Below, in pieces: positions 51,040 to 60,321 of a stretch of 64,000 bases of DNA. Each line of letters begins with the position of its first letter. Within the stretch, counting starts at the first letter, position 1. The DNA is taken from assembly GCA_031963445.1 (NCBI GenBank), contig JASSUH010000001.1, positions 806,001-870,000 of the forward strand, read 5' to 3'. The position numbers and the translations under genes are program-made. Below the pieces are notes generated by a model. That model saw nothing but the letters and a program-made list of their open reading frames with translations, did no database searches and was not told the DNA's origin. The stretch is from JASSUD01 sp031963445 (lineage in GTDB: Bacteria > Pseudomonadota > Gammaproteobacteria > Burkholderiales > Burkholderiaceae).

Positions 51040-52482
51040 TTAGGCAGCAACATGCATGCTGTCGTTAGTTAAACGTATAGTTTCAGCATATCTAATGAGC
51101 ATTGTCCTCGTTAGTTTTAATGTTTCCATTATTTGGTCAGCAGTATATTTGAGGTTTTCTGTATTGCTTTTAATAACTTGCTGAGTGACGGTTTGCGCAA
51201 ATTGTTGGAGTGCACCTGCTTCCGTACTTAATGTATCTATCCTAGATGTGCATTGTGCTATTTGAGCTTTAAGAAAAGCATTACTTGCCATACCCAAACT
51301 TGAGAGAACATAAAAAATTCTTTTCGCAAATTGGGCCGCTCCCAATTGTGATGCTAGAGACTCGCTGATTAAGGACTCAAGGCCCTGGAATGATTTCTCA
51401 AGAGGGGGCTGTAGTTTTTTAATGACTTCTAATTCAACTGTTAATTCTTCGGCCTCCAGCGCTTGTTGCGCGGCTCCGGCAAGCTGCTCTTTATAGACAG
51501 AAGTTATAGCAGCCTCGCTGTTAGTCATGCTTTTTTCTAGCTCTACTAGTGACATGCTAAGCTCTTTAGCCATTCCTTCTTTGACCGCAATGTTTTTTGC
51601 AGCAGTTTCGGCGGCTATCTTCACTGCCTCAGAGCGTAGTGCAGAAACCAAACATACCATGCCGAGAATACCGAGGACCATTGCCGCGCGATCAAATTCT
51701 TCTGCTTGCTTGTCATTTCCAGCAGCACGCAGACCTGATGCTGTTTGTTCGCACAGAGCCTTTCCGATCGTTACTAAGCCAGTGCCGAGCCATGCAGCTG
51801 CGCCAAACGTAATCGTAGCCAACCCCCCAGTTGCGACAAAACTACCAAGTGCGAAAATTCCGCATACCCAATCAGCTGCTGCTGTGATCGTGCCGCTTTT
51901 ATTAGCCCATGCTTTTTCTTCACTTATTTGCTTAAATCGTTCTTGTTCCTTTTGTCTGCTTGCCTCTATCTGCGCTTTTAAGCCTTCCCGAAGTGCTTGA
52001 TTGGCTTTGGCATAGCTTCCTGCCATATCCTGAAATGCGGTGAGGAAAAGCCCTTGGAGTTTATAAACTAGATACTGAAACGATTTATCAGTGAAGTCGT
52101 TTAATGGCTTGGATGAACGATTAACGGATTTATCACTTTGACTAGACAAATCTGTTAATTCATTAATTTTACTGTGGACGTTGACTAATATACTTTTTGC
52201 TTGTGCCTCGCTGACCATCTCAAGTTCTTCTGTATCTGGTAGCTGACTGTACAAATCCTGGAGGTTGTCACGCTGGTGCTTTTCATCAGCGTTTAAAACA
52301 TGACTATAAGCAGCGGTTTTTGCGGCAGTAGACGGCCGCGTAGCTTTTTTATAGCTAACGGAAGAAATTTCTATCGCTATATCGCTGCGAGCAAAAGGTT
52401 TTTGACATAGACCTTTTTCAACCTTGCTTTGATTGCGAAAAGTAGAATTCAAAGGTGAGTTAATAACTAAGGCGGAATCCAT
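51040..52482 (-). CDS. sseC: T3SS major translocator SseC-like (SctE)
   Basis: The 480-residue protein has two hydrophobic segments in the middle (ADWVCGIFALGSFVATGGLA then TITFGAAAWLGTGLV, and LGILGMVCLVSALRSEAVKI) with long coiled-coil flanks, the layout of YopB/EspD/SseC. It forms the pore in the target membrane. I chose the ATG at 52482 (MDSALVINSPLNS) with AAGGAA upstream. A start 19 codons earlier would overlap sscA. Confidence 0.82.
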   Translation of the reverse strand: MDSALVINSPLNSTFRNQSKVEKGLCQKPFARSDIAIEISSVSYKKATRPSTAAKTAAYSHVLNADEKHQRDNLQDLYSQLPDTEELEMVSEAQAKSILVNVHSKINELTDLSSQSDKSVNRSSKPLNDFTDKSFQYLVYKLQGLFLTAFQDMAGSYAKANQALREGLKAQIEASRQKEQERFKQISEEKAWANKSGTITAAADWVCGIFALGSFVATGGLATITFGAAAWLGTGLVTIGKALCEQTASGLRAAGNDKQAEEFDRAAMVLGILGMVCLVSALRSEAVKIAAETAAKNIAVKEGMAKELSMSLVELEKSMTNSEAAITSVYKEQLAGAAQQALEAEELTVELEVIKKLQPPLEKSFQGLESLISESLASQLGAAQFAKRIFYVLSSLGMASNAFLKAQIAQCTSRIDTLSTEAGALQQFAQTVTQQVIKSNTENLKYTADQIMETLKLTRTMLIRYAETIRLTNDSMHVAA

Positions 52483-52510
52483 AACGATTTCCTTGTTTGA
52501 AACTAGTCCA

Positions 52511-53020
52511 CTAAGAGGCAGCTTTATCTGTTCGGCCAACCATATTAAGCCCCCAATTTTCAGCAGAATTCTCTACTGGGGGAAGCTCAGCCAAAGCAAT
52601 CTCAGCTTGCTGACGTAAGGTTTGATATTCCGAGCGGTTTGAGGCCCAGCGCAGCGCTGCCGAGAAGGCTTTTTTTGCATGTACCACATCACCTAGTTTT
52701 TGATAGCTTAGTGCGGCGTAATAAGCTGGCCGAGGATCGGTAATTTTTAAAGTGCCTGCTCTGGCAAAACAAAGTAGTGCTTCCTCATGAGCGCTTCGCT
52801 TTTGTTGGCACAAACCAAGCGACAATGCATAGTTAAAGTTCCACGCATCCAGGCTGAACAGAGCATGAAATAAACTCTCTGCAGTAGCCAGGTCACCAAG
52901 CTTGACTTTCTGACAAGCAAAAGCATACAAAGTTTGCAGTTGAGCTTCGTCAATGTTGGCCAACATTCGCAAAGCACCACCTTGCGCCAGAAAATCAAGT
53001 ACTTCCTCAGCGCCGCCCAT
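52511..53020 (-). CDS. sscA: Translocator chaperone SscA-like (SycD/LcrH class II, TPR)
   Basis: The 169-residue protein has the three-TPR layout of SycD/LcrH (LYAFACQKVKLGDLATAESL, ALSLGLCQQKRSAHEEALLC, YYAALSYQKLGDVVHAKKAF). It holds the translocators SseC and SseD before secretion. It lies between the sseB- and sseC-like genes, the SPI-2 order. Confidence 0.9.
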   Translation of the reverse strand: MGGAEEVLDFLAQGGALRMLANIDEAQLQTLYAFACQKVKLGDLATAESLFHALFSLDAWNFNYALSLGLCQQKRSAHEEALLCFARAGTLKITDPRPAYYAALSYQKLGDVVHAKKAFSAALRWASNRSEYQTLRQQAEIALAELPPVENSAENWGLNMVGRTDKAAS

Positions 53021-53026
53021 AGATAA

Positions 53027-54061
53027 TCAAATCCTCATTTGGGTAAATGCTGACTTCATGAGTTCAGCAATGATAGTGCTCATGTTGACTACGGCAGCTT
53101 GGAAAGCTTGATAAAGACCGTTTTGGTAATTTATATCCCCCTGAAGTTTAGCGCTGATATTTTGTCGCTCTGTCACTACATCGTCTATTCGTTGGGAGAA
53201 TTTAAGCAAATCGCCTGCGGTAATATAGCCAGGCATGCCTGGGGCTTCCTCAAGAGCTGTGTCTTCCTTAATAGCTTGCAGCTCATCATCGCTTTTGTTT
53301 ATACAGTGGTAAGCAATCCATGCTGGACTGCTGTAAGCGAACACCCACAAAGGGTTGTTTTCACCGCCATCTTCTTGGAATTTCTTATCGAACCAGGCCT
53401 TCTTTTCCGCAGCCCACTTGGTTGGTTCCATAAGCAAACTGGCAGTTTCCTTTTTATGCTTTGGAACTTCTTTTGAACGTTCTTTTAACCAGTCTAAAAT
53501 ATCTAAGCCATCAATTTTGAAGCCTTTTGCTTGCAGCTTTCGGAAAAGTTCTTCATATTGTTTTTTAGGCTTAACGTCTATTATCTTGCCTCCTTCATAG
53601 ACCGGATCGCCCCATTGCCAATCGCCCTGACCTACATTTTTCAAGATAGCCTTAACATCACCGGATAGACCCGTCCATTCTGTCGTTTCTGCATTGTTGT
53701 CGGCTGCTGACTGGCCTAATAGTCTTATTATCTTCAAATTTATTTCGCGCGTCTCCGCAAATATTTGCCTGAGCCATGCCAGGGTAAGTCCCGTAGACAT
53801 TTCAGGGGCATACGAGCTGCTGCTACTTACGCTATATGAATTTATTCTCTCCAAACTAAATTGATCTTTAGAAGAATCAATCGCATAGCGTCTTCCGTCA
53901 TTCAATTCCAGTCCGAAGCCAGTGGCTGAGAATGTCGGTTTTTGATCGGCTTTTTCATCTAATGAATAGGATGTAACATTTCCTTGAATCAAACTATTAG
54001 GCTGAGTTTGAGTCTTTGAGCAAGGGAGCGTTGAGGGTAAGAATCCATTAAGCATAGTCAT
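53027..54061 (-). CDS. sseB: SseB-like translocon/filament protein (enlarged)
   Basis: The gene sits where SPI-2 has sseB, between the sseA-like gene and sscA. The 344-residue protein has an amphipathic C-terminal helix (LYQAFQAAVVNMSTIIAELM) like EspA/SseB filament proteins. It is much longer than SseB (196 residues), owing to a middle region with Trp/Lys-rich stretches (WGDPVYEGGKIIDVKPKKQY) that SseB lacks. The assignment depends on gene order and the C-terminus. Confidence 0.6.
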   Translation of the reverse strand: MTMLNGFLPSTLPCSKTQTQPNSLIQGNVTSYSLDEKADQKPTFSATGFGLELNDGRRYAIDSSKDQFSLERINSYSVSSSSSYAPEMSTGLTLAWLRQIFAETREINLKIIRLLGQSAADNNAETTEWTGLSGDVKAILKNVGQGDWQWGDPVYEGGKIIDVKPKKQYEELFRKLQAKGFKIDGLDILDWLKERSKEVPKHKKETASLLMEPTKWAAEKKAWFDKKFQEDGGENNPLWVFAYSSPAWIAYHCINKSDDELQAIKEDTALEEAPGMPGYITAGDLLKFSQRIDDVVTERQNISAKLQGDINYQNGLYQAFQAAVVNMSTIIAELMKSAFTQMRI

Positions 54062-54126
54062 TCCTTGAAACTGTTCCTATTAGAGGGGAGGCGCGCTCTT
54101 TTGGCGCGATCTGCACAATTTGTCTG

Positions 54127-54519
54127 TTAAATAAAAGAACCTGACTTCAATTTCTTTTTCGGCATTCCCGTTGCTTTGTTTTTCGGGCGCGCGTTATCTG
54201 TTTGCGGTAACTTAATAGAGGCAGCTGACTCTACCATTGGGTTTGGCCCAGAATTTGAGGTAAGTGCGGTAGCTTTATTGTGAACCTTCGCTATTTCGAT
54301 GGCTAATTCCTGCGCCCTCTGAAAGTTTTTAGAAAGCGCGCTATTGCTATGCAGTGCTTGATGTACTTTTTCTAAACGCACACGCTCAATTGGGTCGTGT
54401 TTAGCATTTTCTTCGAGCTCGGCAACTTGTCCGGAAAGTTGACTGAATACCCCCATCAATTTCTCAAGTTTTGAGATCTCATTTTGTAAGTTCTCTGCAG
54501 GGCTGTGTGAATTATTCAT
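54127..54519 (-). CDS. sseA: SseA-like translocon chaperone
   Basis: The 130-residue protein is helical with a coiled-coil N-terminal half (LQNEISKLEKLMGVFSQLSG) and a Lys/Pro-rich C-terminus (ARPKNKATGMPKKKLKSG). SPI-2 SseA has the same layout and chaperones SseB and SseD. It is the first gene of the translocon operon and has AAGAGG before the start. A strong palindrome lies 65 bp upstream. Confidence 0.65.
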   Translation of the reverse strand: MNNSHSPAENLQNEISKLEKLMGVFSQLSGQVAELEENAKHDPIERVRLEKVHQALHSNSALSKNFQRAQELAIEIAKVHNKATALTSNSGPNPMVESAASIKLPQTDNARPKNKATGMPKKKLKSGSFI

Positions 54520-54584
54520 TTAAGACCTCTTCAGCTGACTTCGATTACGAAGTGCCAGTATGGTAAGAGCGCAAGGGGTGGAAT

Positions 54585-54602
54585 ATAAGGTGTATACCTT
54601 AA
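54585..54602. promoter_or_regulatory. Candidate SsrB-type operator upstream of the sseA-like gene
   Basis: The 18-base palindrome ATAAGGTGTATACCTTAA has 7-bp arms and a 4-base centre (one mismatch). Salmonella SsrB is reported to bind a flexible 7-4-7 palindrome, and this has the same geometry. It ends 65 bp before the start codon. A related site lies 66 bp before the gene at 62037. Confidence 0.55.
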
Positions 54603-54980
54603 TTAAACAAGAGTTCTTGGCTTTGGCTCACTGTTTGAAAAGCTTTTACAAGATGCTTGGCTTTGCCAATCGGGCCAAAGCTGCTATTGGATAAAAACTT
54701 TCAAGAAGCGGAGCAGATAAAAAATAGCGAAAATCTTCGTTGTTTTCTCGTAATTTATCGTGATTTTTCAGGAAATTAACAGAAAAATTTTTCAAAAATA
54801 AATAACGTGGCTTGGTTTAAGGGGCAGTTGAATAAATCAATAGCGGCATTTTCTACTTGGGATTTATTTAGTAATTTCTGAAAATCCGTTTGGAATTTTC
54901 CTGGCAGCCTTGCACCTTTGCTGTCAGTAACCGATACGACAAGAAAGCCCAAGCGCACCAGGGAAGCCCTAAATAAATTT
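54603..54980. other. Region between the translocon operon and the hybrid kinase gene
   Basis: A 60-codon minus-strand frame (54776-54958) has some protein-like composition but no family, clear ribosome site or conserved neighbour. It may be a decayed gene end. Nothing else is recognised. Confidence 0.35.
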
Positions 54981-57900
54981 TCAAATAGAAAAATTCTGCT
55001 TATAGAGTAATTCTTTAAGCTTATGCAGCCCTTGCTCTACCTCTGTTAGGTTCTCTTGTTTTGCCACTTTTTCAGTATGAATAATCATCGCTTCAATTTG
55101 CCATTCTGCTAACAGCCCAGCGATTCCTTTCATTTTGTGTAGCTCGCGTAATAGAGCTGGCATGTCGTTTTTAAGGAAATATCGTTGGGCAAGCTGATGC
55201 AAATGTTGCAATTCATTTCTGAAACGATCCATTAACGCCTCGTTAAATCCCCAATGGTCAGCATCTTGGGCTGTATTGTTAGATTGAGCAGGGGTCAATT
55301 CGATATTTCTTTCTAATTGATAATTGATCGCCTTCAAAAGGGCTGCCGCTAGTATTTTAGGAACGACGGGCTTGGGCAGGAAATCGTTGGCGCCGGCAGT
55401 GAGAAAGGCGGTGCGTTCATCTTCAAAAGCGCCGGCTGACATGGCAATAATGTAAATCTCGGAATCCAAGATGGGGTCGCTCTTTTGGCGGATGCGGCGC
55501 GCGGCTTCAATGCCGCTCATGCCTGGCATTTGTCCGTCTAGAATCACAGCGTCAAAAGTCTCGTGCGACAGTACTTGTAGCGCTTGTACGGCATCCTTAG
55601 CCGTTCTTACGGTATGCCCAAGCTTTTGCGCCATCGCACTAAAAATTTCTAAATTAATCGCCATATCATCAACGACTAATAGTTTTAACGAATACGATTG
55701 AATCGCAAACTGGGATTCAGGCTCTGCATTTTTTGTTAAGCCAGCGATATCGTTGAGGCTGCTAATAAAATCTTGGAAAAGTAAGGGTGCGCATTCCAGG
55801 ATAGGAACTCCCTGTTGATGGGTAGGGGTGACGCGGCTTGAAGTCGTCTTTTCACTAAGTAGCAGCAGGCTTGGGCTCGCGTCGCTATAAAGCCTCTTAG
55901 CTACACGTAAAAGTCTTTGGGCTTGGTGTGTTCCAAATTGCGTATCGCACCACAAAGCGTCGATGCGCGTCAACGGTGTGTGGCGTAAAAGCTTGACGGC
56001 TTCTAGTGGCGAGCTAGCGAAGCTATACGAGACACCAAAGCGTTCAAAAGCGTAGTGCAAGATAGTAGGCATGACGTCATTTTGTAACACCACCACAATA
56101 TGTAATTGAGCGAATAGCGCAAGCTCAGGTCGCTCGCGTGGGACAGCTTCGTTGATCGGAAGATCGACGGTAAAAGTGGTGCCTTTGCCAAGCGTGCTTT
56201 GCAATTGAATTTTGCCGCCAAGCAGCTCAGTTAAGTGCTTACAAATCGATAACCCGAGTCCTGTGCCACCAAAACGGCGCGTAATCGAAGCATCAGCTTG
56301 TAAGAAAGGATAAAAAACACGCTGCATCGCTTCAGCTGAAATGCCAATGCCTGTGTCGATGACCGTGATGATGAGATGCCCCATACGGGAGTTTGTATCG
56401 GGATCGGGCGCGGCGTCCGCGCGATAATGAACGGCAACAGTCACTGAGCCAGAAGGGGTAAATTTAATTGCGTTGCCTAGTAAATTCGTAAAAATTTGCT
56501 GCAGCTTGGTTGCGTCAGCAATAAGCTCTGCAGGTACTTCGGGGGCTATCTCAAGTACTAGGCGCAGCCTCTTTTGATGCGCTTTGGGGATAAAAACTTC
56601 AACGATTTGATCCAATAAATTCAATAAATCGAAAGTCACCGGGTTCAGCGATACGTTATTTGATTCGATGCGGGAAAAATCAAGAATCTCGTTAATAATC
56701 GATAAAAGCAGCTCACCACTTTGTTTTGCCGCTTGGCAATAGCGACGCTGCTCAGTATTAAGTTTGGAGTCGGTTAGTAGACTTAGCATGCCAATGACGC
56801 CATTCATCGGGGTGCGAATTTCATGACTCATATTGGCTAGGAAGCGGCTTTTCAATTCGTTTGCCCGTTGCGCTTCCTTGCGTGCAATTTCGAGTTCGGC
56901 AGTTCTTTCCTGAACTTGCTTTTCAAGCGCGATATATTGTGTATCGACTTCATCTAATAGTGAATTGTAAGCTGCGGCAAAACGCCCAAATTCATCTGGC
57001 TTACTGTAGGTTAGTCGAGGTCGACCGCCACCAGCTCTACCTTTATCAATCTCAGTAATAAACTGTAAAAGCGGTTTGGCGAGAATGTGAGTAATGACCA
57101 GATAAAGACATAAACAAAGCCCAATAATGCCAACGAAACGAATCGGCAATTGTTTCCAAATCGGCTCCCAAGCTTGGGCTTCTAAAATTTGATTGGGAAT
57201 AGCAATGACTAAATACCAGCCGAGTTCGTCTAAAGGTCTAACGTAGGCCTTAGCGCTTTGCAAAGAATAGTAAAAGGGAGCAGACGTGGCGCTAATCTTA
57301 TGGAGCGGCATTTGCTGGATAAGTTGCGGTGCAAAGCTATTGGAATTTTCATCGCTTAACGGTAAAACCAAATTCTTTTTATGCGTCAATACAAAACTTG
57401 TCGCTCCACTTGGGAGTATCAGTGGTTTCTTGATTAGATTATCAATCGGCAGGCCGTGACCAGCGATGGTAATAGGCCTGCCTGCTTTATCACGCTGCAC
57501 GGCTGCGACGGAAATGGTCCAGGTTTGCCAAAACGAATCAAAGTGTAAATTTCCCCAAATAATATTGTTTGAGGTCTGAGCCGCTTTTCTACGCAAATGG
57601 CGAATTTGTTGCGCCCGTTCGTAAGCGTAAGCATCAGGTGCAGTGCGTGGAAAGTGGATGGCAGTACCGTGGCCTGGGAAGTCAAGAAAGGTATCTTCGC
57701 TGGTATCCGTATCGGCGCCGAGTACTTGTACGGCCCAACGCACCTTCCGTGCAAATGGTGTGGTGACGAGTTGATCAGGATTGCCTACATCAGAAAAAAA
57801 TACTTCTGAGTAAGGCACAGGGGTGATATTGCGCGATTGTTGTACGGCCGGTGTATTCCAAATTTCTAGCAGACGATGCGCATTCTTTTGGGCTTTTTGT

Positions 57901-58076
57901 AGGTTTTCAGCGGTGATTGTTCCGCTACTCGTTATGCTTCGCCTTAATTCTGCAAGCGCTTCAGCACGTGCACTTTGGTAAGTTTGCAAGCCGATAAAAA
58001 ATGCTGAAACTAGGCTCACCATAACGGCAAACAAACCTACTACGATGAGAATCCGAGCAATAATTGATTGTTTCAC
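54981..58076 (-). CDS. SsrA-like hybrid sensor histidine kinase
   Basis: The 1031-residue protein has a transmembrane helix at about 8-30, a large periplasmic sensor region, a second helix at about 315-335 followed by HAMP-like and coiled-coil segments, a HisKA domain (His418 in NMSHEIRTPMNG) and a HATPase domain (GTGLGLSICKHL). A degenerate receiver-like stretch, a true receiver (Asp847 in AVILDGQMPGMSG) and a C-terminal HPt domain (His980 in ELHKMKGIAG) follow. This is the layout of SsrA. It would relay phosphate to the SsrB-like regulator encoded 13 kb away. It lies at the outer end of the T3SS locus. Confidence 0.88.
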   Translation of the reverse strand: MKQSIIARILIVVGLFAVMVSLVSAFFIGLQTYQSARAEALAELRRSITSSGTITAENLQKAQKNAHRLLEIWNTPAVQQSRNITPVPYSEVFFSDVGNPDQLVTTPFARKVRWAVQVLGADTDTSEDTFLDFPGHGTAIHFPRTAPDAYAYERAQQIRHLRRKAAQTSNNIIWGNLHFDSFWQTWTISVAAVQRDKAGRPITIAGHGLPIDNLIKKPLILPSGATSFVLTHKKNLVLPLSDENSNSFAPQLIQQMPLHKISATSAPFYYSLQSAKAYVRPLDELGWYLVIAIPNQILEAQAWEPIWKQLPIRFVGIIGLCLCLYLVITHILAKPLLQFITEIDKGRAGGGRPRLTYSKPDEFGRFAAAYNSLLDEVDTQYIALEKQVQERTAELEIARKEAQRANELKSRFLANMSHEIRTPMNGVIGMLSLLTDSKLNTEQRRYCQAAKQSGELLLSIINEILDFSRIESNNVSLNPVTFDLLNLLDQIVEVFIPKAHQKRLRLVLEIAPEVPAELIADATKLQQIFTNLLGNAIKFTPSGSVTVAVHYRADAAPDPDTNSRMGHLIITVIDTGIGISAEAMQRVFYPFLQADASITRRFGGTGLGLSICKHLTELLGGKIQLQSTLGKGTTFTVDLPINEAVPRERPELALFAQLHIVVVLQNDVMPTILHYAFERFGVSYSFASSPLEAVKLLRHTPLTRIDALWCDTQFGTHQAQRLLRVAKRLYSDASPSLLLLSEKTTSSRVTPTHQQGVPILECAPLLFQDFISSLNDIAGLTKNAEPESQFAIQSYSLKLLVVDDMAINLEIFSAMAQKLGHTVRTAKDAVQALQVLSHETFDAVILDGQMPGMSGIEAARRIRQKSDPILDSEIYIIAMSAGAFEDERTAFLTAGANDFLPKPVVPKILAAALLKAINYQLERNIELTPAQSNNTAQDADHWGFNEALMDRFRNELQHLHQLAQRYFLKNDMPALLRELHKMKGIAGLLAEWQIEAMIIHTEKVAKQENLTEVEQGLHKLKELLYKQNFSI

Positions 58077-58194
58077 GAGAACCCTTTTCTGCCATCACAT
58101 AAAATTCACCGGCATGTTATTGCCTTATGGCTATACAAATCTATACAGTTTCTCCCTAAATGGTAGAGTAGCGTCTTTTTTTAGAGGATTTTAA

Positions 58195-58914
58195 GTGTCA
58201 CGCAAAGATGCGAAAGACGGCGCGCTGGTATTGTTTTCTGGCGGACAAGATTCGGCGACTTGCTTGGCGTGGGCGTTGAACCGCTATACGCGGGTCGAGA
58301 CGCTAGGCTTCGATTATGGTCAGCGGCATCGGGTTGAGTTGGCTTGTCGCGTTGGTTTTTTGGCGCATTTGCGGGAACAATTTTCCCCTTGGCGTGCACG
58401 CTTACAAGACGATCATTTGATTGATTTGCCGGTGTTAGCCCAAATTAGTGACACCGCGATGATTCAGTCGGTTGCCATTGAAAACAACGCCAACGGCTTG
58501 CCTAATACTTTTGTGCCAGGCCGCAATCTTATGTTCCTGACCATAGCCGCCGCGATTGCCTATCGGCGCGGGCTGCAAGTGTTAGTTGGCGGAATGTGTG
58601 AAACAGATTTCTCCGGCTACCCTGACTGTCGTGACGACACGCTTAAAGCGCTGCAAGTTACTCTAAACTTAGGGATGGATAGCCGCCTGCTAGTTGAAAC
58701 ACCACTGATGTGGTTGGATAAGGCGCAAACCTGGCAACTGGCGCATACCCTTGGCGGTGCTGCATTAACTGAGCTAATCCGTACCGAAACCCACACCTGC
58801 TATTTAGGCGAGCGGAAAGTATTGCATGACTGGGGTTATGGTTGTGGCGAATGTCCGGCTTGCGAGCTGCGTAAACGCGGTTACGGTGAATTTATTCAAC
58901 GTCTTCCTAACTAA
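58195..58914 (+). CDS. queC: 7-cyano-7-deazaguanine (preQ0) synthase QueC
   Basis: QueC converts carboxy-deazaguanine to preQ0 for queuosine. The GTG at 58195, preceded by AGAGGA, opens a 239-residue protein with the PP-loop motif LVLFSGGQDSATCLAWAL, the FDYGQRH motif and a C-terminal zinc site (CGECPACELRKRGY). It leads the queC-queE-queD operon. Confidence 0.95.
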   Translation: MSRKDAKDGALVLFSGGQDSATCLAWALNRYTRVETLGFDYGQRHRVELACRVGFLAHLREQFSPWRARLQDDHLIDLPVLAQISDTAMIQSVAIENNANGLPNTFVPGRNLMFLTIAAAIAYRRGLQVLVGGMCETDFSGYPDCRDDTLKALQVTLNLGMDSRLLVETPLMWLDKAQTWQLAHTLGGAALTELIRTETHTCYLGERKVLHDWGYGCGECPACELRKRGYGEFIQRLPN

Positions 58915-58953
58915 TTAAGTGCGTAATGCTAGTTGCAGCGGCTCATCATAAAT

Positions 58954-59583
58954 ATGGCTTATACCGTTAAAGAAATTTTCTACACTTTGCAAGGCGAGGG
59001 CACACATGCAGGTCGCCCGGCTGTGTTTTGTCGCTTTAGCGGCTGTAATTTATGGACAGGCCGAGAAGAAGGGCGCGCGCAAGCGGTGTGCCGCTTTTGC
59101 GATACGGATTTTGTAGGTACCGATGGTGAAAATGGCGGCAAATATACAGCGACTGAGCTGGCTGCGCGGATTGCCTCACTCTGGCCTAGTGGCGCTGCGC
59201 ATCGCTATGTTGTCTGCACCGGGGGGGAACCTTTACTGCAGCTTGATGCGCCATTAATTGAAGCACTGCATGCACAAGACTTTACAATTGCGATTGAAAC
59301 TAATGGCACCTTGCCCATTCCAGCAGGAATTGATTGGGTTTGCGTCAGCCCTAAAGCTGATGCGCCACTGAATGTTGTGCGGGGTGACGAGCTAAAAGTG
59401 GTAGTGCCGCAGCAGCGACAAAATTTAGCCGATTATGAAAAACTCGCGTTCGCTCATTTCTTCGTGCAACCGATGGATAATGCAGAGCGTGAACGCAATA
59501 CCCAATTCGCCATAGCTTGGTGCAAGCAGCACCCGCGTTGGCACCTTTCTTTACAAACCCATAAATACCTGAATATTCCATAA
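58954..59583 (+). CDS. queE: 7-carboxy-7-deazaguanine synthase QueE
   Basis: QueE is a radical SAM enzyme acting before QueC. I chose the ATG at 58954 (MAYTVKEIFYTLQGEG); a TTG lies seven codons earlier. The iron-sulfur motif is the atypical CX14CX2C (GCNLWTGREE then AVCRFCDTDF), as in Burkholderia multivorans QueE, rather than CX3CX2C. TGGEPLLQ and the ETNGTLPIP motif are present. Confidence 0.93.
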   Translation: MAYTVKEIFYTLQGEGTHAGRPAVFCRFSGCNLWTGREEGRAQAVCRFCDTDFVGTDGENGGKYTATELAARIASLWPSGAAHRYVVCTGGEPLLQLDAPLIEALHAQDFTIAIETNGTLPIPAGIDWVCVSPKADAPLNVVRGDELKVVVPQQRQNLADYEKLAFAHFFVQPMDNAERERNTQFAIAWCKQHPRWHLSLQTHKYLNIP

Positions 59584-59588
59584 AAGTT

Positions 59589-60035
59589 GTGCTAACTATT
59601 ACCCGTAAACTCGAATTTGATGCAGGCCACCGCCTGCCTAACCATGCCAGTCTGTGCCGCAATGTGCATGGACATCGTTATGTGCTTGAAGTGACCTTGA
59701 GCGGCGAGCCGATTCAAACAGATAGGGCGCCTGATAGCGGGATGGTGATGGATTTTGCGCAAATCAAATCACTCGCACTCGAGCATCTAGTCAACGCCTG
59801 GGATCACGCCTTTTTTGTGTGCCGAGATGATACGCTCACGCGCCAATTTCTTGAGTCGCTACCCGACCATAAAACGATAGTGGTCGAGCATCCCCCCACC
59901 GTAGAAAACCTTGCTGCTATTGCGTTTGACACGCTCGCTAAAGTCTATGATTCCCATTACGGGGAAAATTTGCGACTAGCGAAGGTACGTTTGTATGAGA
60001 CGCCGAATTGTTGGGCTGATATAGCGCGCACCTAA
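59589..60035 (+). CDS. queD: 6-carboxy-tetrahydropterin synthase QueD
   Basis: QueD makes 6-carboxy-tetrahydropterin, the QueE substrate. The 148-residue protein starts with GTG at 59589, five bases after queE. It shows FDAGHRL, the catalytic-site CRNVHGHRY, DFAQIKSL, WDHAFF and PTVENLA motifs. It completes the operon. A preQ0 reductase gene is not in the window. Confidence 0.95.
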   Translation: MLTITRKLEFDAGHRLPNHASLCRNVHGHRYVLEVTLSGEPIQTDRAPDSGMVMDFAQIKSLALEHLVNAWDHAFFVCRDDTLTRQFLESLPDHKTIVVEHPPTVENLAAIAFDTLAKVYDSHYGENLRLAKVRLYETPNCWADIART

Positions 60036-60050
60036 ACAGGCTCTAGCTAA

Positions 60051-60242
60051 GAGTTCACGCTAGGTCTTTCAGAAGACCCAATAGAGGCTGTTGATGCACA
60101 CACGTTGGTGTTCCTTCGTCACCCCAACCTACGAATGACAAAGAATCGTAGGTTGGGGTGAAGGGTTTAATTAAATACGGAACCCCAACATGACTACCGA
60201 TAACCTTTCAAACCTCTCCTCTTTGAGATCGTGAACAGGCTC
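60051..60242. repeat. MITE-like element, family 1, copy 6 (with altered loop)
   Basis: It is flanked by TAA on both sides (60048-60050 and 60243-60245). The right end is intact (GAGATCGTGAACAGGCTC) while the left end is degenerate (GAGTTCACGC). The right arm carries a loop with TTTAATTAAAT like copy 5, but in the opposite arm. Confidence 0.7.
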
Positions 60243-60321
60243 TAAAAATTTTCTCAGAACCTTTCTGATGGCGCAGCTCTTTGTCGAAGAGACTTTAAAT
60301 AATGGGTTTTTAGCTTGCTGG

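Noticed and set aside
54776..54958. 60-codon minus-strand frame between the sseA-like and kinase genes
   Set aside because: The composition is somewhat protein-like, but there is no start signal, family or conserved position. It is noted only as a possible decayed end.
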